From Pseudomonas sp. GM48 (GTDB lineage: Bacteria; Pseudomonadota; Gammaproteobacteria; Pseudomonadales; Pseudomonadaceae), in the NCBI RefSeq assembly GCF_000282335.1, contig NZ_AKJM01000182.1, forward strand, positions 1 through 64,000: a stretch of DNA of 64,000 bases, read 5' to 3'. The notes under the pieces were generated by a model. The model saw only the letters and a list, made by a program, of their open reading frames with translations. It had not been told where the DNA came from and ran no database searches. The stretch's first letter is position 1, and each line of letters starts with the position of its first letter. The position numbers and the translations under genes were made by a program. Of this stretch, positions 16,246 to 24,583 are shown piece by piece.

Positions 16246-16545
16246 CTATTTCTGGACTCTGCACACCGAGATTTCTTTCAGGGCGCGCTGGCTCAATTCA
16301 GGGCCAGGTGGATTGTTTTTGTCCATCAACTGCGCGATTTCTTGAGTGGTGAATTTCTTTTCCAGCACGTCGGCGCCACATGCACAGTGCTTTTTCGCTT
16401 CGGCCGGGTTAATACTTTGGCTGGCAGCTGTTGTGCAGTCGCCCATGTACTGCGCTTTCACGCCCGCTGGCCAGGCAGCGTGGGCGCTCAGGGGCAGCAG
16501 CAAGGCTAGCGGGGCAGCGATAGCAAAAAGACGGATAAGGTGCAT
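16246..16545 (-). CDS. Exported small cysteine-containing protein
   Basis: A 99-residue protein with a clear signal peptide (MHLIRLFAIAAPLALLLPLSAHA) and a mature part of about 75 residues with four cysteines (DCTTAASQ, HCACG, SVCRVQK), so probably a disulphide-bonded periplasmic protein. AAGGAG lies 8 bases before the ATG at 16545. Family not recognised; the arrangement C...HCAC...C is reminiscent of small periplasmic proteins common in Pseudomonas. Confidence 0.75.
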   Translation of the reverse strand: MHLIRLFAIAAPLALLLPLSAHAAWPAGVKAQYMGDCTTAASQSINPAEAKKHCACGADVLEKKFTTQEIAQLMDKNNPPGPELSQRALKEISVCRVQK

Positions 16546-16599
16546 GACAGGAACTCCTTGGGGTCGATATCTGGGGCGATTCTCAGTCAATTTGAGGCG

Positions 16600-16928
16600 G
16601 CTCGTATATCTCAAGTTCACTCTGTGCCATAAAAGTGAGGAAATCTTCACTGTCTGAATGCGTGCAAGTCGACAACCGTTCATCTGTGCTAGCATGCCTC
16701 GCTCGGGCGTTTGCAGGCTCCGACGGACCTTCAGTCCCGGTAGCGGCAAATGCACGATTAACCCTGATTTGAATCCCAGTCACTCTGGTTCGGTTTCCCG
16801 GTTGGCCGCAAGGCTCCTGCCGCTGTAAGGCAGGCGTTCGTCATTGAATGGCCTGGACCGGATCTTGTACTGGCTCATCCCAACCCACGTGACCTTTGGT
16901 AGGGGTCACCACTAGGAGAGGAGGCGCC
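16600..16928 (+). promoter_or_regulatory. thrS leader with hairpins
   Basis: About 330 bases before thrS contain no plausible protein gene but several stems: CCTGCC/GGCAGG (16816-16834) and GTGACC/GGTCAC (16889-16909), the latter ending just before the AGGAG ribosome-binding site. In enterobacteria ThrRS represses its own mRNA by binding an operator in the leader; a similar role here is inference. No T-box motif was seen. Confidence 0.4.
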
Positions 16929-18851
16929 ATGCCAACTATTACTCTTCCCGACGGCAGTCAACGTTCATTCGATCACCCGGTTTCCGTAGCCGAGGTCGCC
17001 GCATCCATCGGTGCAGGCCTGGCCAAGGCCACCGTTGCCGGCAAGGTCAATGGCAAGCTGGTCGACGCCAGCGACATCATCGACAGCGATGCGTCGCTGC
17101 AAATCATCACGCCAAAGGATGAAGAGGGGCTGGAGATCATTCGCCACTCTTGCGCCCACCTGGTTGGCCACGCGGTCAAGCAGTTGTACCCGACCGCCAA
17201 AATGGTCATCGGCCCGGTCATCGACGAAGGTTTCTATTACGACATCGCCTTCGAACGTCCTTTCACCCCGGACGACCTGGCGGCCATCGAACAGCGCATG
17301 CAGCAGCTGATCGAGAAAGATTACGACGTGATCAAGAAAGTCACTCCGCGCGCCGAAGTGATCGAAGTGTTCAAGGCTCGTGGCGAAGACTACAAGTTGC
17401 GCCTGGTCGAAGACATGCCGAACGAGCAGGCCATGGGTCTGTACTATCACGAAGAATACGTCGACATGTGCCGCGGTCCGCACGTGCCGAACACCCGCTT
17501 CCTGAAATCCTTCAAGTTGACCAAGCTGTCCGGCGCCTACTGGCGCGGTGATGCCAAGAACGAGCAATTGCAGCGCGTTTACGGCACCGCATGGGCGGAC
17601 AAGAAGCAGCTGGCGGCTTACATCCAGCGCATCGAAGAAGCCGAAAAGCGCGATCACCGCAAGATCGGCAAGCGCCTGGGCCTGTTCCACACCCAGGAAG
17701 AGTCGCCGGGCATGGTGTTCTGGCACCCGAATGGCTGGACTTTGTACCAGGTGCTCGAGCAGTACATGCGCAAGGTTCAGCGTGATAACGGCTATCTCGA
17801 AATCAAGACGCCGCAAGTCGTTGACCGCAGCCTGTGGGAGAAATCCGGGCACTGGGCCAACTACGCCGACAACATGTTCACCACCCAGTCGGAAAACCGC
17901 GACTACGCAATCAAGCCAATGAACTGCCCTTGCCACGTGCAGGTGTTCAACCAGGGCCTGAAAAGCTACCGCGAGTTGCCGATGCGCCTGGCCGAGTTCG
18001 GTGCGTGCCACCGTAACGAGCCATCGGGTGCCTTGCACGGCATCATGCGCGTGCGCGCATTCACCCAGGACGACGCCCACATCTTCTGCACCGAAGAGCA
18101 GATGCAGGCCGAGTCCGCTGCGTTTATCAAGCTGACCATGGACGTCTACGCCGATTTCGGCTTTAAAGATGTCGAAATGAAGCTGTCCACTCGTCCGGAA
18201 AAACGCGTCGGTTCCGACGAGCTTTGGGATCGCGCCGAAGCAGCACTGGCCGCGGCCCTTGATAGCGCGGGCCTGCCGTACGATCTGCAGCCGGGCGAGG
18301 GTGCGTTCTACGGTCCGAAGATCGAGTTCTCGCTGAAAGATTGCCTCGGTCGCGTCTGGCAGTGTGGTACCCTGCAGCTCGATTTTAACCTGCCTGTGCG
18401 TCTGGGAGCCGAATACGTCTCCGAAGACAACAGCCGCAAGCACCCGGTGATGTTGCACCGGGCGATCCTGGGCTCCTTCGAGCGTTTCGTCGGAATCCTG
18501 ATCGAGCACTACGAGGGAGCATTCCCGGCGTGGCTGGCTCCGACCCAGGCAGTGGTGATGAATATCACTGATAAACAGGCTGATTTTGCCGCCGAAGTGG
18601 AAAAAACTCTCAACGAAAGCGGGTTTCGTGCCAAGTCTGACTTGAGAAATGAAAAGATCGGCTTTAAAATCCGCGAGCATACTTTGCTCAAGGTTCCTTA
18701 TCTCTTGGTTATCGGAGATCGGGAAGTCGAGATGCAGACTGTCGCTGTGCGTACTCGTGAAGGTGCTGACCTGGGCTCGATGCCCGTCGCCCAGTTCGCT
18801 GAGTTCCTCGCCCAAGCGGTTTCCCGGCGTGGTCGCCAAGATTCGGAGTAA
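16929..18851 (+). CDS. thrS: Threonyl-tRNA synthetase
   Basis: A 640-residue class II synthetase with domains in order: TGS (1-60), the TGS-associated editing (SAD) domain with HSCAH near residue 75, the catalytic core (about 245-530) with zinc ligands in MNCPCH and HR-containing motif 2 (FGACHRNEPSGALHGIMRVRAFTQDDAHIF), and the C-terminal anticodon-binding domain. It charges tRNA-Thr and edits Ser-tRNA. The start at 16929 follows AGGAGAGGAGG; the frame is open 11 codons upstream but MPTITLPDGS is the family start. First gene of the translation operon; its stop overlaps the proposed infC start. Confidence 0.97.
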   Translation: MPTITLPDGSQRSFDHPVSVAEVAASIGAGLAKATVAGKVNGKLVDASDIIDSDASLQIITPKDEEGLEIIRHSCAHLVGHAVKQLYPTAKMVIGPVIDEGFYYDIAFERPFTPDDLAAIEQRMQQLIEKDYDVIKKVTPRAEVIEVFKARGEDYKLRLVEDMPNEQAMGLYYHEEYVDMCRGPHVPNTRFLKSFKLTKLSGAYWRGDAKNEQLQRVYGTAWADKKQLAAYIQRIEEAEKRDHRKIGKRLGLFHTQEESPGMVFWHPNGWTLYQVLEQYMRKVQRDNGYLEIKTPQVVDRSLWEKSGHWANYADNMFTTQSENRDYAIKPMNCPCHVQVFNQGLKSYRELPMRLAEFGACHRNEPSGALHGIMRVRAFTQDDAHIFCTEEQMQAESAAFIKLTMDVYADFGFKDVEMKLSTRPEKRVGSDELWDRAEAALAAALDSAGLPYDLQPGEGAFYGPKIEFSLKDCLGRVWQCGTLQLDFNLPVRLGAEYVSEDNSRKHPVMLHRAILGSFERFVGILIEHYEGAFPAWLAPTQAVVMNITDKQADFAAEVEKTLNESGFRAKSDLRNEKIGFKIREHTLLKVPYLLVIGDREVEMQTVAVRTREGADLGSMPVAQFAEFLAQAVSRRGRQDSE

Positions 18852-19402
18852 TTATTATTAAGCGTGAAATGAGACAAGATAAACGAACTGCACCGAAAGC
18901 CCCGATCAACGAGAATATCTCGGCACGCGAGGTTCGGTTAATTGGGGCTGAGGGTGAACAGCTCGGGATTGTGTCAATCGAAGACGCGCTTCTTAAGGCT
19001 GAAGAGGCCAAGCTGGATCTGGTGGAGATTTCCGCCGATGCAGTACCACCTGTTTGCAAACTGATGGACTACGGCAAATCGATCTTCGAAAAGAAGAAGC
19101 AGATTGCTGCGGCCAAGAAAAACCAGAAGCAGATTCAGGTTAAAGAAATCAAGTTTCGTCCAGGGACGGAGGAAGGGGATTACCAGGTAAAACTGCGCAA
19201 CCTGGTACGTTTCCTGAGTGACGGGGACAGGGCCAAGGTATCCTTGCGATTCCGCGGCCGTGAGATGGCCCACCAGGAGCTGGGGATGGAACTCCTCAAG
19301 CGAGTTGAAGGTGACTTGCTCGAGTACGGTTCGGTCGAACAGCATCCTAAGATGGAAGGACGCCAGCTGATCATGGTCATCGCCCCGAAAAAGAAGAAGT
19401 AA
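18851..19402 (+). CDS. infC: Translation initiation factor IF-3, AUU start
   Basis: IF-3 dissociates ribosomal subunits and checks the start codon. Both domains are present: N-terminal INENISAREVRLIGAEGEQLGIVS and C-terminal FRPGTEEGDYQVKLRNLVRFL...LRFRGREMAHQELG, ending APKKKK. No ATG, GTG or TTG gives the family N-terminus; the codons run ATT ATT ATT AAG CGT GAA ATG, and the AUU at 18851 gives 183 residues, the length I recall for the P. aeruginosa protein. AUU start underlies the known infC autoregulation. The AUU at 18854 or 18857 has better spacing from GGAG (18845-18848); ATG at 18869 would give a 177-residue form. Confidence 0.93.
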   Translation: MIIKREMRQDKRTAPKAPINENISAREVRLIGAEGEQLGIVSIEDALLKAEEAKLDLVEISADAVPPVCKLMDYGKSIFEKKKQIAAAKKNQKQIQVKEIKFRPGTEEGDYQVKLRNLVRFLSDGDRAKVSLRFRGREMAHQELGMELLKRVEGDLLEYGSVEQHPKMEGRQLIMVIAPKKKK

Positions 19403-19462
19403 TCAACAGGGCACGGCAGGCCTTCTGATTATGTTTATCAACTGAATGCGGAGTATCCGAAC

Positions 19463-19657
19463 ATGCCAAAAATGAAGACCAAAAGTGGTGCTGCTAAGCG
19501 GTTTCTGAAAACTGCTAACGGTATCAAGCACAAGCACGCTTTCAAGAGCCACATCCTGACCAAAATGTCGACCAAGCGTAAGCGTCAACTGCGCGGTAGC
19601 AGCTTGCTGCATCCGTCTGACGTGGCAAAAGTCGAGCGCATGCTGCGCCTTCGTTAA
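19463..19657 (+). CDS. rpmI: Ribosomal protein bL35
   Basis: A 64-residue, strongly basic large-subunit protein with the family start MPKMKTKSGAAKRFLKTANG and the KHKHAFKSHILTK segment. It lies 60 bases after infC and 28 before rplT, the universal infC-rpmI-rplT order. In enterobacteria L20 represses translation of rpmI-rplT through a leader pseudoknot; I did not resolve such a structure here. Confidence 0.97.
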   Translation: MPKMKTKSGAAKRFLKTANGIKHKHAFKSHILTKMSTKRKRQLRGSSLLHPSDVAKVERMLRLR

Positions 19658-19685
19658 TTTTAGTCAAGAATAGAGGAAGTAACTC

Positions 19686-20042
19686 ATGGCTCGTGTAAAG
19701 CGTGGCGTCATTGCCCGTAAGCGTCACAAAAAAATTCTGAAACTTGCTAAAGGCTACTACGGCGCACGCTCCCGCGTATTCCGTGTTGCCAAGCAAGCGG
19801 TAATCAAGGCAGGCCAATACGCCTACCGTGACCGTCGTCAGAAAAAACGTCAGTTCCGCGCTCTGTGGATCGCTCGTATCAACGCTGGTGCTCGTATCAA
19901 CGGTCTGTCCTACAGCCGTTTCATCGCCGGCCTGAAAAAAGCGTCCATCGAGATCGACCGTAAGGTTCTGGCTGATCTGGCAGTGAACGAAAAAGCGGCG
20001 TTTGCTGCGATTGTCGAGAAAGCTAAAGCCACCTTGGCTTAA
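19686..20042 (+). CDS. rplT: Ribosomal protein bL20
   Basis: A 118-residue 23S-rRNA-binding protein of the large subunit, needed early in assembly. The family N-terminus MARVKRGVIARKRHKKILKLAKGYYGARSR and the SYSRFIAGLKKA segment are clear. GAGGAAG precedes the start. It is followed by a terminator/attenuator hairpin and then pheS. Confidence 0.97.
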   Translation: MARVKRGVIARKRHKKILKLAKGYYGARSRVFRVAKQAVIKAGQYAYRDRRQKKRQFRALWIARINAGARINGLSYSRFIAGLKKASIEIDRKVLADLAVNEKAAFAAIVEKAKATLA

Positions 20043-20100
20043 GTACCCCCGACAGTCACCCGGCCTCGCATCTGTGGGGTCAGGTGTTAAACGTCATAAA

Positions 20101-20134
20101 TAGGGGAAGAGCCTTCAAGCTCTTCCCCTATTTT
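20101..20134 (+). terminator. Terminator or attenuator before pheST
   Basis: Twelve-base arms TAGGGGAAGAGC (20101-20112) and GCTCTTCCCCTA (20119-20130) with a CTTCAA loop and TTTT after it form a strong intrinsic terminator 60 bases after rplT and 18 before pheS. In E. coli pheST is attenuated through a Phe-rich leader peptide; I see no Phe-rich leader peptide here, so the hairpin may instead set a fixed read-through ratio. Confidence 0.8.
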
Positions 20135-20151
20135 GTATCTGGAGTCTGTAC

Positions 20152-21168
20152 ATGGAAAACCTGGATGCGCTCGTCTCTCAAGCACTAGAGGCTGTGCAAA
20201 GCGCTGAAGATATCAATGCCCTGGAGCAAATCCGGGTTCACTACCTTGGCAAGAAGGGTGAGTTGACTCAGGTGATGAAGACCCTGGGGAATTTACCGGC
20301 AGAAGAGCGCCCGCAGGTCGGTGCGCTGATCAACGTTGCCAAGGAGCGTGTCACAGAGGTCCTTAATGCGCGCAAGGCATTGTTTGAAGAAGCCGATCTG
20401 GCTGCCAAACTCTCTGCCGAGTCCATTGACGTGACCCTGCCTGGCCGTGGTCAGACCTCCGGTGGTCTGCATCCGGTTACCCGCACTCTGGAACGCGTCG
20501 AACAATTCTTCACCCGTATTGGCTACGGCATCGCCGAAGGCCCTGAGGTCGAAGACGATTATCACAACTTCGAAGCGCTCAACATCCCAGGCCATCACCC
20601 GGCCCGGTCGATGCATGACACCTTCTATTTCAATGCGAACATGCTGTTGCGCACCCATACCTCGCCGGTACAGGTCCGCACCATGGAGTCGAAGCAGCCG
20701 CCGATCCGCATCGTCTGCCCAGGCCGCGTATACCGCAGCGACTCCGATATCACCCACTCGCCGATGTTCCACCAGGTCGAAGGCCTGCTGGTCGATCGCG
20801 ACATCAATTTCGCCGACCTCAAAGGCACCATCGAAGAGTTCCTGCGGGTGTTCTTCGAAAAAGAGCTGGCCGTGCGTTTCCGTCCATCGTACTTCCCGTT
20901 CACTGAGCCATCCGCCGAAGTCGACATGGAATGCGTGATGTGCAGCGGTAAAGGCTGCCGCGTCTGCAAGCAGACCGGATGGCTGGAAGTGATGGGCTGC
21001 GGCATGGTTCACCCGAACGTGCTGCGCATGTCCGGCATCGACCCGGAAGAGTTCTCGGGCTTTGCCTTCGGCATGGGCGTTGAGCGTCTGGCCATGCTGC
21101 GTTACGGCGTGAACGACTTGCGTCTGTTCTTCGACAACGACTTGCGGTTCCTCGCGCAATTTCGCTAG
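20152..21168 (+). CDS. pheS: Phenylalanyl-tRNA synthetase alpha subunit
   Basis: A 338-residue class II catalytic subunit of the alpha2-beta2 enzyme. An N-terminal coiled coil (to about residue 85) binds tRNA; the catalytic core has motif 1 (HPARSMHDTFYF), motif 2 (FHQVEGLLVDRDINFADLKG) and motif 3 (FGMGVERLAMLRYGVNDLR). The cysteine pair MCSGKGCRVC is as in other Pseudomonas PheS. Followed 26 bases later by pheT. Confidence 0.97.
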   Translation: MENLDALVSQALEAVQSAEDINALEQIRVHYLGKKGELTQVMKTLGNLPAEERPQVGALINVAKERVTEVLNARKALFEEADLAAKLSAESIDVTLPGRGQTSGGLHPVTRTLERVEQFFTRIGYGIAEGPEVEDDYHNFEALNIPGHHPARSMHDTFYFNANMLLRTHTSPVQVRTMESKQPPIRIVCPGRVYRSDSDITHSPMFHQVEGLLVDRDINFADLKGTIEEFLRVFFEKELAVRFRPSYFPFTEPSAEVDMECVMCSGKGCRVCKQTGWLEVMGCGMVHPNVLRMSGIDPEEFSGFAFGMGVERLAMLRYGVNDLRLFFDNDLRFLAQFR

Positions 21169-21194
21169 TCGTAACGAATTCTTAGGAGAGCAGG

Positions 21195-23573
21195 ATGAAA
21201 TTCAGTGAACAATGGCTGCGTGGCTGGGTTAGCCCGCAGGTAAGTCGCGACGAGCTGGTTGCTCGTCTGTCGATGGCCGGTCTTGAGGTCGATAGCGTTA
21301 CGCCGGCCGCCGGTGTTTTCAGTGGCGTGGTAGTTGGCGAGGTGCTGAGCACCGAACAGCACCCGGACGCTGACAAGCTGCGCGTATGCCAGGTCAGCAA
21401 CGGTTCGGAAACCTTCCAGGTTGTTTGCGGAGCACCAAACGTGCGCCCGGGCCTGAAAATTCCTTTCGCCATGATTGGTGCCGAGCTGCCTGGCGACTTC
21501 AAGATCAAGAAAGCCAAGCTGCGTGGCGTTGAGTCCAACGGCATGCTGTGCTCGCAATCCGAGCTGCAGGTCGGTGAAGGTAATGACGGTCTGATGGAGC
21601 TGCCGGCCGATGCGCCGGTGGGCGAAGATTTCCGCGTTTATCTGGATCTGGAAGACGCCAGCATCGAGGTCGACCTGACGCCGAACCGCGGTGACTGCCT
21701 GTCCCTGGCCGGTCTGGCCCGTGAAGTCGGCGCGCTGTATGCCGCTCCGGTCACCCGTCCGGTAGTGGCTTCGGTTCCTGCCGCGCACGACGAAGTGCGT
21801 TCAGTAGAAGTACTGGCGCCGGCCGCGTGCCCACGTTATCTGGGTCGTGTGATTCGTAACGTCGACCTGTCCAGGCCCACGCCGCTGTGGATGGTCGAGC
21901 GTCTGCGTCGTGCAGAGGTGCGCAGTATCGATGCTGCCGTCGACATCACCAACTACGTGATGCTGGAGCTGGGTCAGCCGCTGCACGCCTTCGATCTCGC
22001 CGAAATCAACGGCGGCATCCGTGTGCGTATGGCCGAAGAGGGCGAGAAGCTGGTTCTGCTTGACGGTCAGGAAGTCAGCCTGCGTAGCGATACGCTGGTG
22101 ATTGCCGACCATTCCCGAGCGCTGGCAATTGCCGGTGTCATGGGTGGCGAGCACAGCGGTGTTTCCGCGACCACACGTGATGTGTTCCTTGAAAGCGCCT
22201 TCTTCGACCAGATCGCCGTAGCAGGCAAGGCTCGCTCCTATGGTCTGCACACCGATGCATCGCATCGCTATGAGCGTGGTGTGGATTGGCAACTGGCCCG
22301 TGAAGCCATGGAGCGCGCGACTGGCTTGCTGCTGGAAATCACCGGTGGCGAAGCGGGTCCGATCATCGAAGCCGTCAGCGAGCAGCATCTGCCGAAAATT
22401 GCTCCGATTACCCTGCGTGCCCAGCGCATTACCCAAATGCTGGGTATGGAAATGGATTCCGCTGAAGTGGAGCGTCTGCTCAATGCTTTGGGCCTGTCCA
22501 TTACTGCTGACGGGGCAGGGCAGTGGCGTGTAGAAGTGCCAAGCCATCGCTTCGATATCAGCCTGGAAGTCGACCTGATCGAAGAACTCGCACGCCTGTA
22601 CGGCTACAACCGTTTGCCGGTTCGTTATCCGCAAGCGCGTCTGGCGCCGCAAGCCAAGGCAGAAGCCCGTAGCGATCTGCCTGAACTGCGCCGCCTGCTG
22701 GTTGCCCGTGGTTATCAGGAAGCAATTACCTACAGCTTCATCGATCCGAAACAGTTCGAGCTGTTTAATCCGGGTGTAGAGCCGTTGCTGCTTGCCAATC
22801 CGATCTCCAATGACATGGCTGCGATGCGTTCGTCCTTGTGGCCGGGTCTGGTCAAGGCGCTTCAGCACAACCTGAATCGTCAGCAGGACCGCGTGCGCCT
22901 GTTCGAAAGCGGCCTGCGTTTCGTTGGTCAGCTTGAAGGCCTGAAGCAAGAGCCGATGTTGGCGGGTGTCGTTTGCGGTAGTCGTTTGCCGGAAGGTTGG
23001 GCGCAGGGTCGCGATACTGTCGACTTCTTCGACGTCAAGGCAGACGTCGAAGCTGTTCTGGGTTTTGCCGGTGCACTGGACTCCTTCACTTTCGTGCCGG
23101 GCAAGCACCCAGCGCTGCACCCGGGTCAAACTGCGCGCATCGAGCGTGAAGGTCGCCTGGTCGGCTTCATTGGCGCTATCCATCCTGAACTGTCGAAAAC
23201 CCTCGGTCTCGACCGTCCGGTCTTCGTCTTCGAACTGGTTCTGGCGGAAGTCGCGTCGGGCAAAATGCCTGAATTCCACGAGTTATCGCGCTTTCCTGAA
23301 GTGCGTCGTGACCTTGCACTGATCGCGGACAAAAACGTTGCAGCCACGGCTGTACTGGACGTAATCCGTGAAAATGCAGGCGAATGGCTGACAGACCTCA
23401 GGCTATTTGACGTGTATCAGGGTAAAGGCATTGATCCTGATAGAAAAAGCCTCGCAGTCGGCTTGACCTGGCAGCATCCATCGCGCACTCTTAATGACGA
23501 TGAGGTGAATACCGCAACGCAAAACATCCTCACCTCGCTCGAACAAAGGTTGAACGCCACGTTAAGGAAGTGA
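21195..23573 (+). CDS. pheT: Phenylalanyl-tRNA synthetase beta subunit
   Basis: A 792-residue subunit with an N-terminal EMAP-II-like tRNA-binding domain (about 40-150, LSTEQHPDADKLRVCQV), the B3/B4 editing domain, B5 domain, a catalytically inactive synthetase-like core and the C-terminal ferredoxin-fold anticodon-binding domain (from about 700, FPEVRRDLALIADKNV). It completes the PheRS heterotetramer and removes mischarged Tyr. AGGAG precedes the start. ihfA starts three bases after its stop. Confidence 0.97.
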   Translation: MKFSEQWLRGWVSPQVSRDELVARLSMAGLEVDSVTPAAGVFSGVVVGEVLSTEQHPDADKLRVCQVSNGSETFQVVCGAPNVRPGLKIPFAMIGAELPGDFKIKKAKLRGVESNGMLCSQSELQVGEGNDGLMELPADAPVGEDFRVYLDLEDASIEVDLTPNRGDCLSLAGLAREVGALYAAPVTRPVVASVPAAHDEVRSVEVLAPAACPRYLGRVIRNVDLSRPTPLWMVERLRRAEVRSIDAAVDITNYVMLELGQPLHAFDLAEINGGIRVRMAEEGEKLVLLDGQEVSLRSDTLVIADHSRALAIAGVMGGEHSGVSATTRDVFLESAFFDQIAVAGKARSYGLHTDASHRYERGVDWQLAREAMERATGLLLEITGGEAGPIIEAVSEQHLPKIAPITLRAQRITQMLGMEMDSAEVERLLNALGLSITADGAGQWRVEVPSHRFDISLEVDLIEELARLYGYNRLPVRYPQARLAPQAKAEARSDLPELRRLLVARGYQEAITYSFIDPKQFELFNPGVEPLLLANPISNDMAAMRSSLWPGLVKALQHNLNRQQDRVRLFESGLRFVGQLEGLKQEPMLAGVVCGSRLPEGWAQGRDTVDFFDVKADVEAVLGFAGALDSFTFVPGKHPALHPGQTARIEREGRLVGFIGAIHPELSKTLGLDRPVFVFELVLAEVASGKMPEFHELSRFPEVRRDLALIADKNVAATAVLDVIRENAGEWLTDLRLFDVYQGKGIDPDRKSLAVGLTWQHPSRTLNDDEVNTATQNILTSLEQRLNATLRK

Positions 23574-23576
23574 CGT

Positions 23577-23879
23577 ATGGGGGCTCTGACGAAAGCTGAA
23601 ATGGCGGAACGTCTGTATGAAGAGCTGGGCCTGAACAAACGGGAGGCCAAGGAATTGGTCGAACTGTTTTTTGAAGAAATCAGGCACGCTCTTGAAGACA
23701 ACGAACAAGTCAAATTGTCCGGTTTCGGCAATTTCGACCTTCGGGACAAGCGCCAGCGGCCCGGCCGCAATCCGAAAACGGGGGAAGAAATCCCGATCAC
23801 GGCTCGCCGTGTGGTCACCTTTCGTCCAGGGCAGAAGTTGAAGGCCCGAGTTGAGGCTTATGCTGGAACCAAGTCATAA
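23577..23879 (+). CDS. ihfA: Integration host factor alpha subunit
   Basis: A 100-residue HU/IHF-family DNA-bending protein. The N-terminus MGALTKAEMAERLYEELGLNKREAKELVE and the DNA-intercalating arm RPGRNPKTGEEIPITARRVVTFRPGQKL identify the alpha subunit. With IhfB it bends DNA at promoters, replication origins and attachment sites. Translation is coupled to pheT (three-base gap), and its 3' end overlaps the MerR-like gene by 20 bases. Confidence 0.97.
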   Translation: MGALTKAEMAERLYEELGLNKREAKELVELFFEEIRHALEDNEQVKLSGFGNFDLRDKRQRPGRNPKTGEEIPITARRVVTFRPGQKLKARVEAYAGTKS

Positions 23880-24216
23880 CGACGAGCTCCCCGTCATCCC
23901 GGGCAAACGCTACTTCACCATTGGTGAAGTTAGCGAGCTGTGTGCGGTAAAACCACACGTGCTGCGCTACTGGGAGCAGGAGTTTCCTCAACTCAACCCT
24001 GTCAAACGCCGCGGAAACCGCCGGTATTATCAGCGCCAGGACGTGCTGATGATTCGGCAGATCCGCGCGCTTCTTTATGATCAGGGGTTCACCATCGGCG
24101 GGGCGCGCCTGCGCTTGTCCGGCGATGAAGCCAAAGACGACACCACCCAATACAAGCAAATGATCCGCCAGATGATCGCCGAGCTCGAAGATGTTCTGGT
24201 GGTGCTGAAGAAATAA
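23860..24216 (+). CDS. MerR-family regulator (YcgE/CarA-like)
   Basis: A 118-residue protein with an N-terminal MerR winged helix (KRYFTIGEVSELCAVKPHVLRYWEQEFPQLNP...RRYYQRQDVLMIRQIRALL) and a C-terminal dimerising helix, without an obvious metal-binding loop. This gene is invariably downstream of ihfA and next to tRNA-Pro in Pseudomonas. The start at 23860 overlaps ihfA by 20 bases; a TTG at 23851 is less likely. Target genes and inducer are unknown. Confidence 0.9.
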   Translation: MLEPSHNDELPVIPGKRYFTIGEVSELCAVKPHVLRYWEQEFPQLNPVKRRGNRRYYQRQDVLMIRQIRALLYDQGFTIGGARLRLSGDEAKDDTTQYKQMIRQMIAELEDVLVVLKK

Positions 24217-24305
24217 ATTCCTGCTTTTAAATACTTCCAGTTTTCAAAAGCTTGCGATATATTCTTGAGCGTTCCTCGAGATGAGGAACAGGTTTCACGC
24301 CTAGT

Positions 24306-24382
24306 CGGGGCGTAGCGCAGTCCGGTAGCGCACTAGCATGGGGTGCTAGGGGTCGAGTGTTCGAATCACTCCGTCCCGACCA
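24306..24382 (+). tRNA. tRNA-Pro(GGG)
   Basis: A 77-base cloverleaf with encoded CCA. The acceptor arm CGGGGCG (24306-24312) pairs with CGTCCCG (24372-24378, one G-U). The anticodon stem CTAGC/GCTAG encloses the loop ATGGGGT, anticodon GGG, reading CCC proline codons. The T-arm has TTCGAAT. The gene marks the boundary between the conserved operon and the accessory region; its 3' end is the likely island attachment site. Confidence 0.97.
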
Positions 24383-24390
24383 TATAATTC

Positions 24391-24428
24391 AAGGGGTTGC
24401 GAGATTTTATCTCGCGACCCCTTTTTAT
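24391..24428 (+). terminator. tRNA-Pro terminator
   Basis: A 14-bp stem (24391-24404 with 24410-24423, one T-G pair) with arms AAGGGGTTGCGAGA and TCTCGCGACCCCTT and a TTTTTATTT tail starts eight bases after the tRNA CCA. Confidence 0.93.
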
Positions 24429-24583
24429 TTTTGGTCGTTTTTACCCCTACAAAACGGCTGGCTTTCGGTGGAATCCTCACCTCTTGGGGAGGAAAGGGGC
24501 GCAAGATTTCGGTGTGCCAATGCCCCCCCCAGGAAGTTTGGTGATGGAGGGCAGAGATGGACCTAGTTGGCGGCTCATCAGGC

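Noticed and set aside
16600..16928. T-box riboswitch before thrS
   Set aside because: No T-box sequence and the organism is a gammaproteobacterium, where ThrRS leaders work by protein binding.
16965..18839. 624-codon minus-strand frame over thrS
   Set aside because: Shadow of thrS; no ribosome-binding site and no domain.
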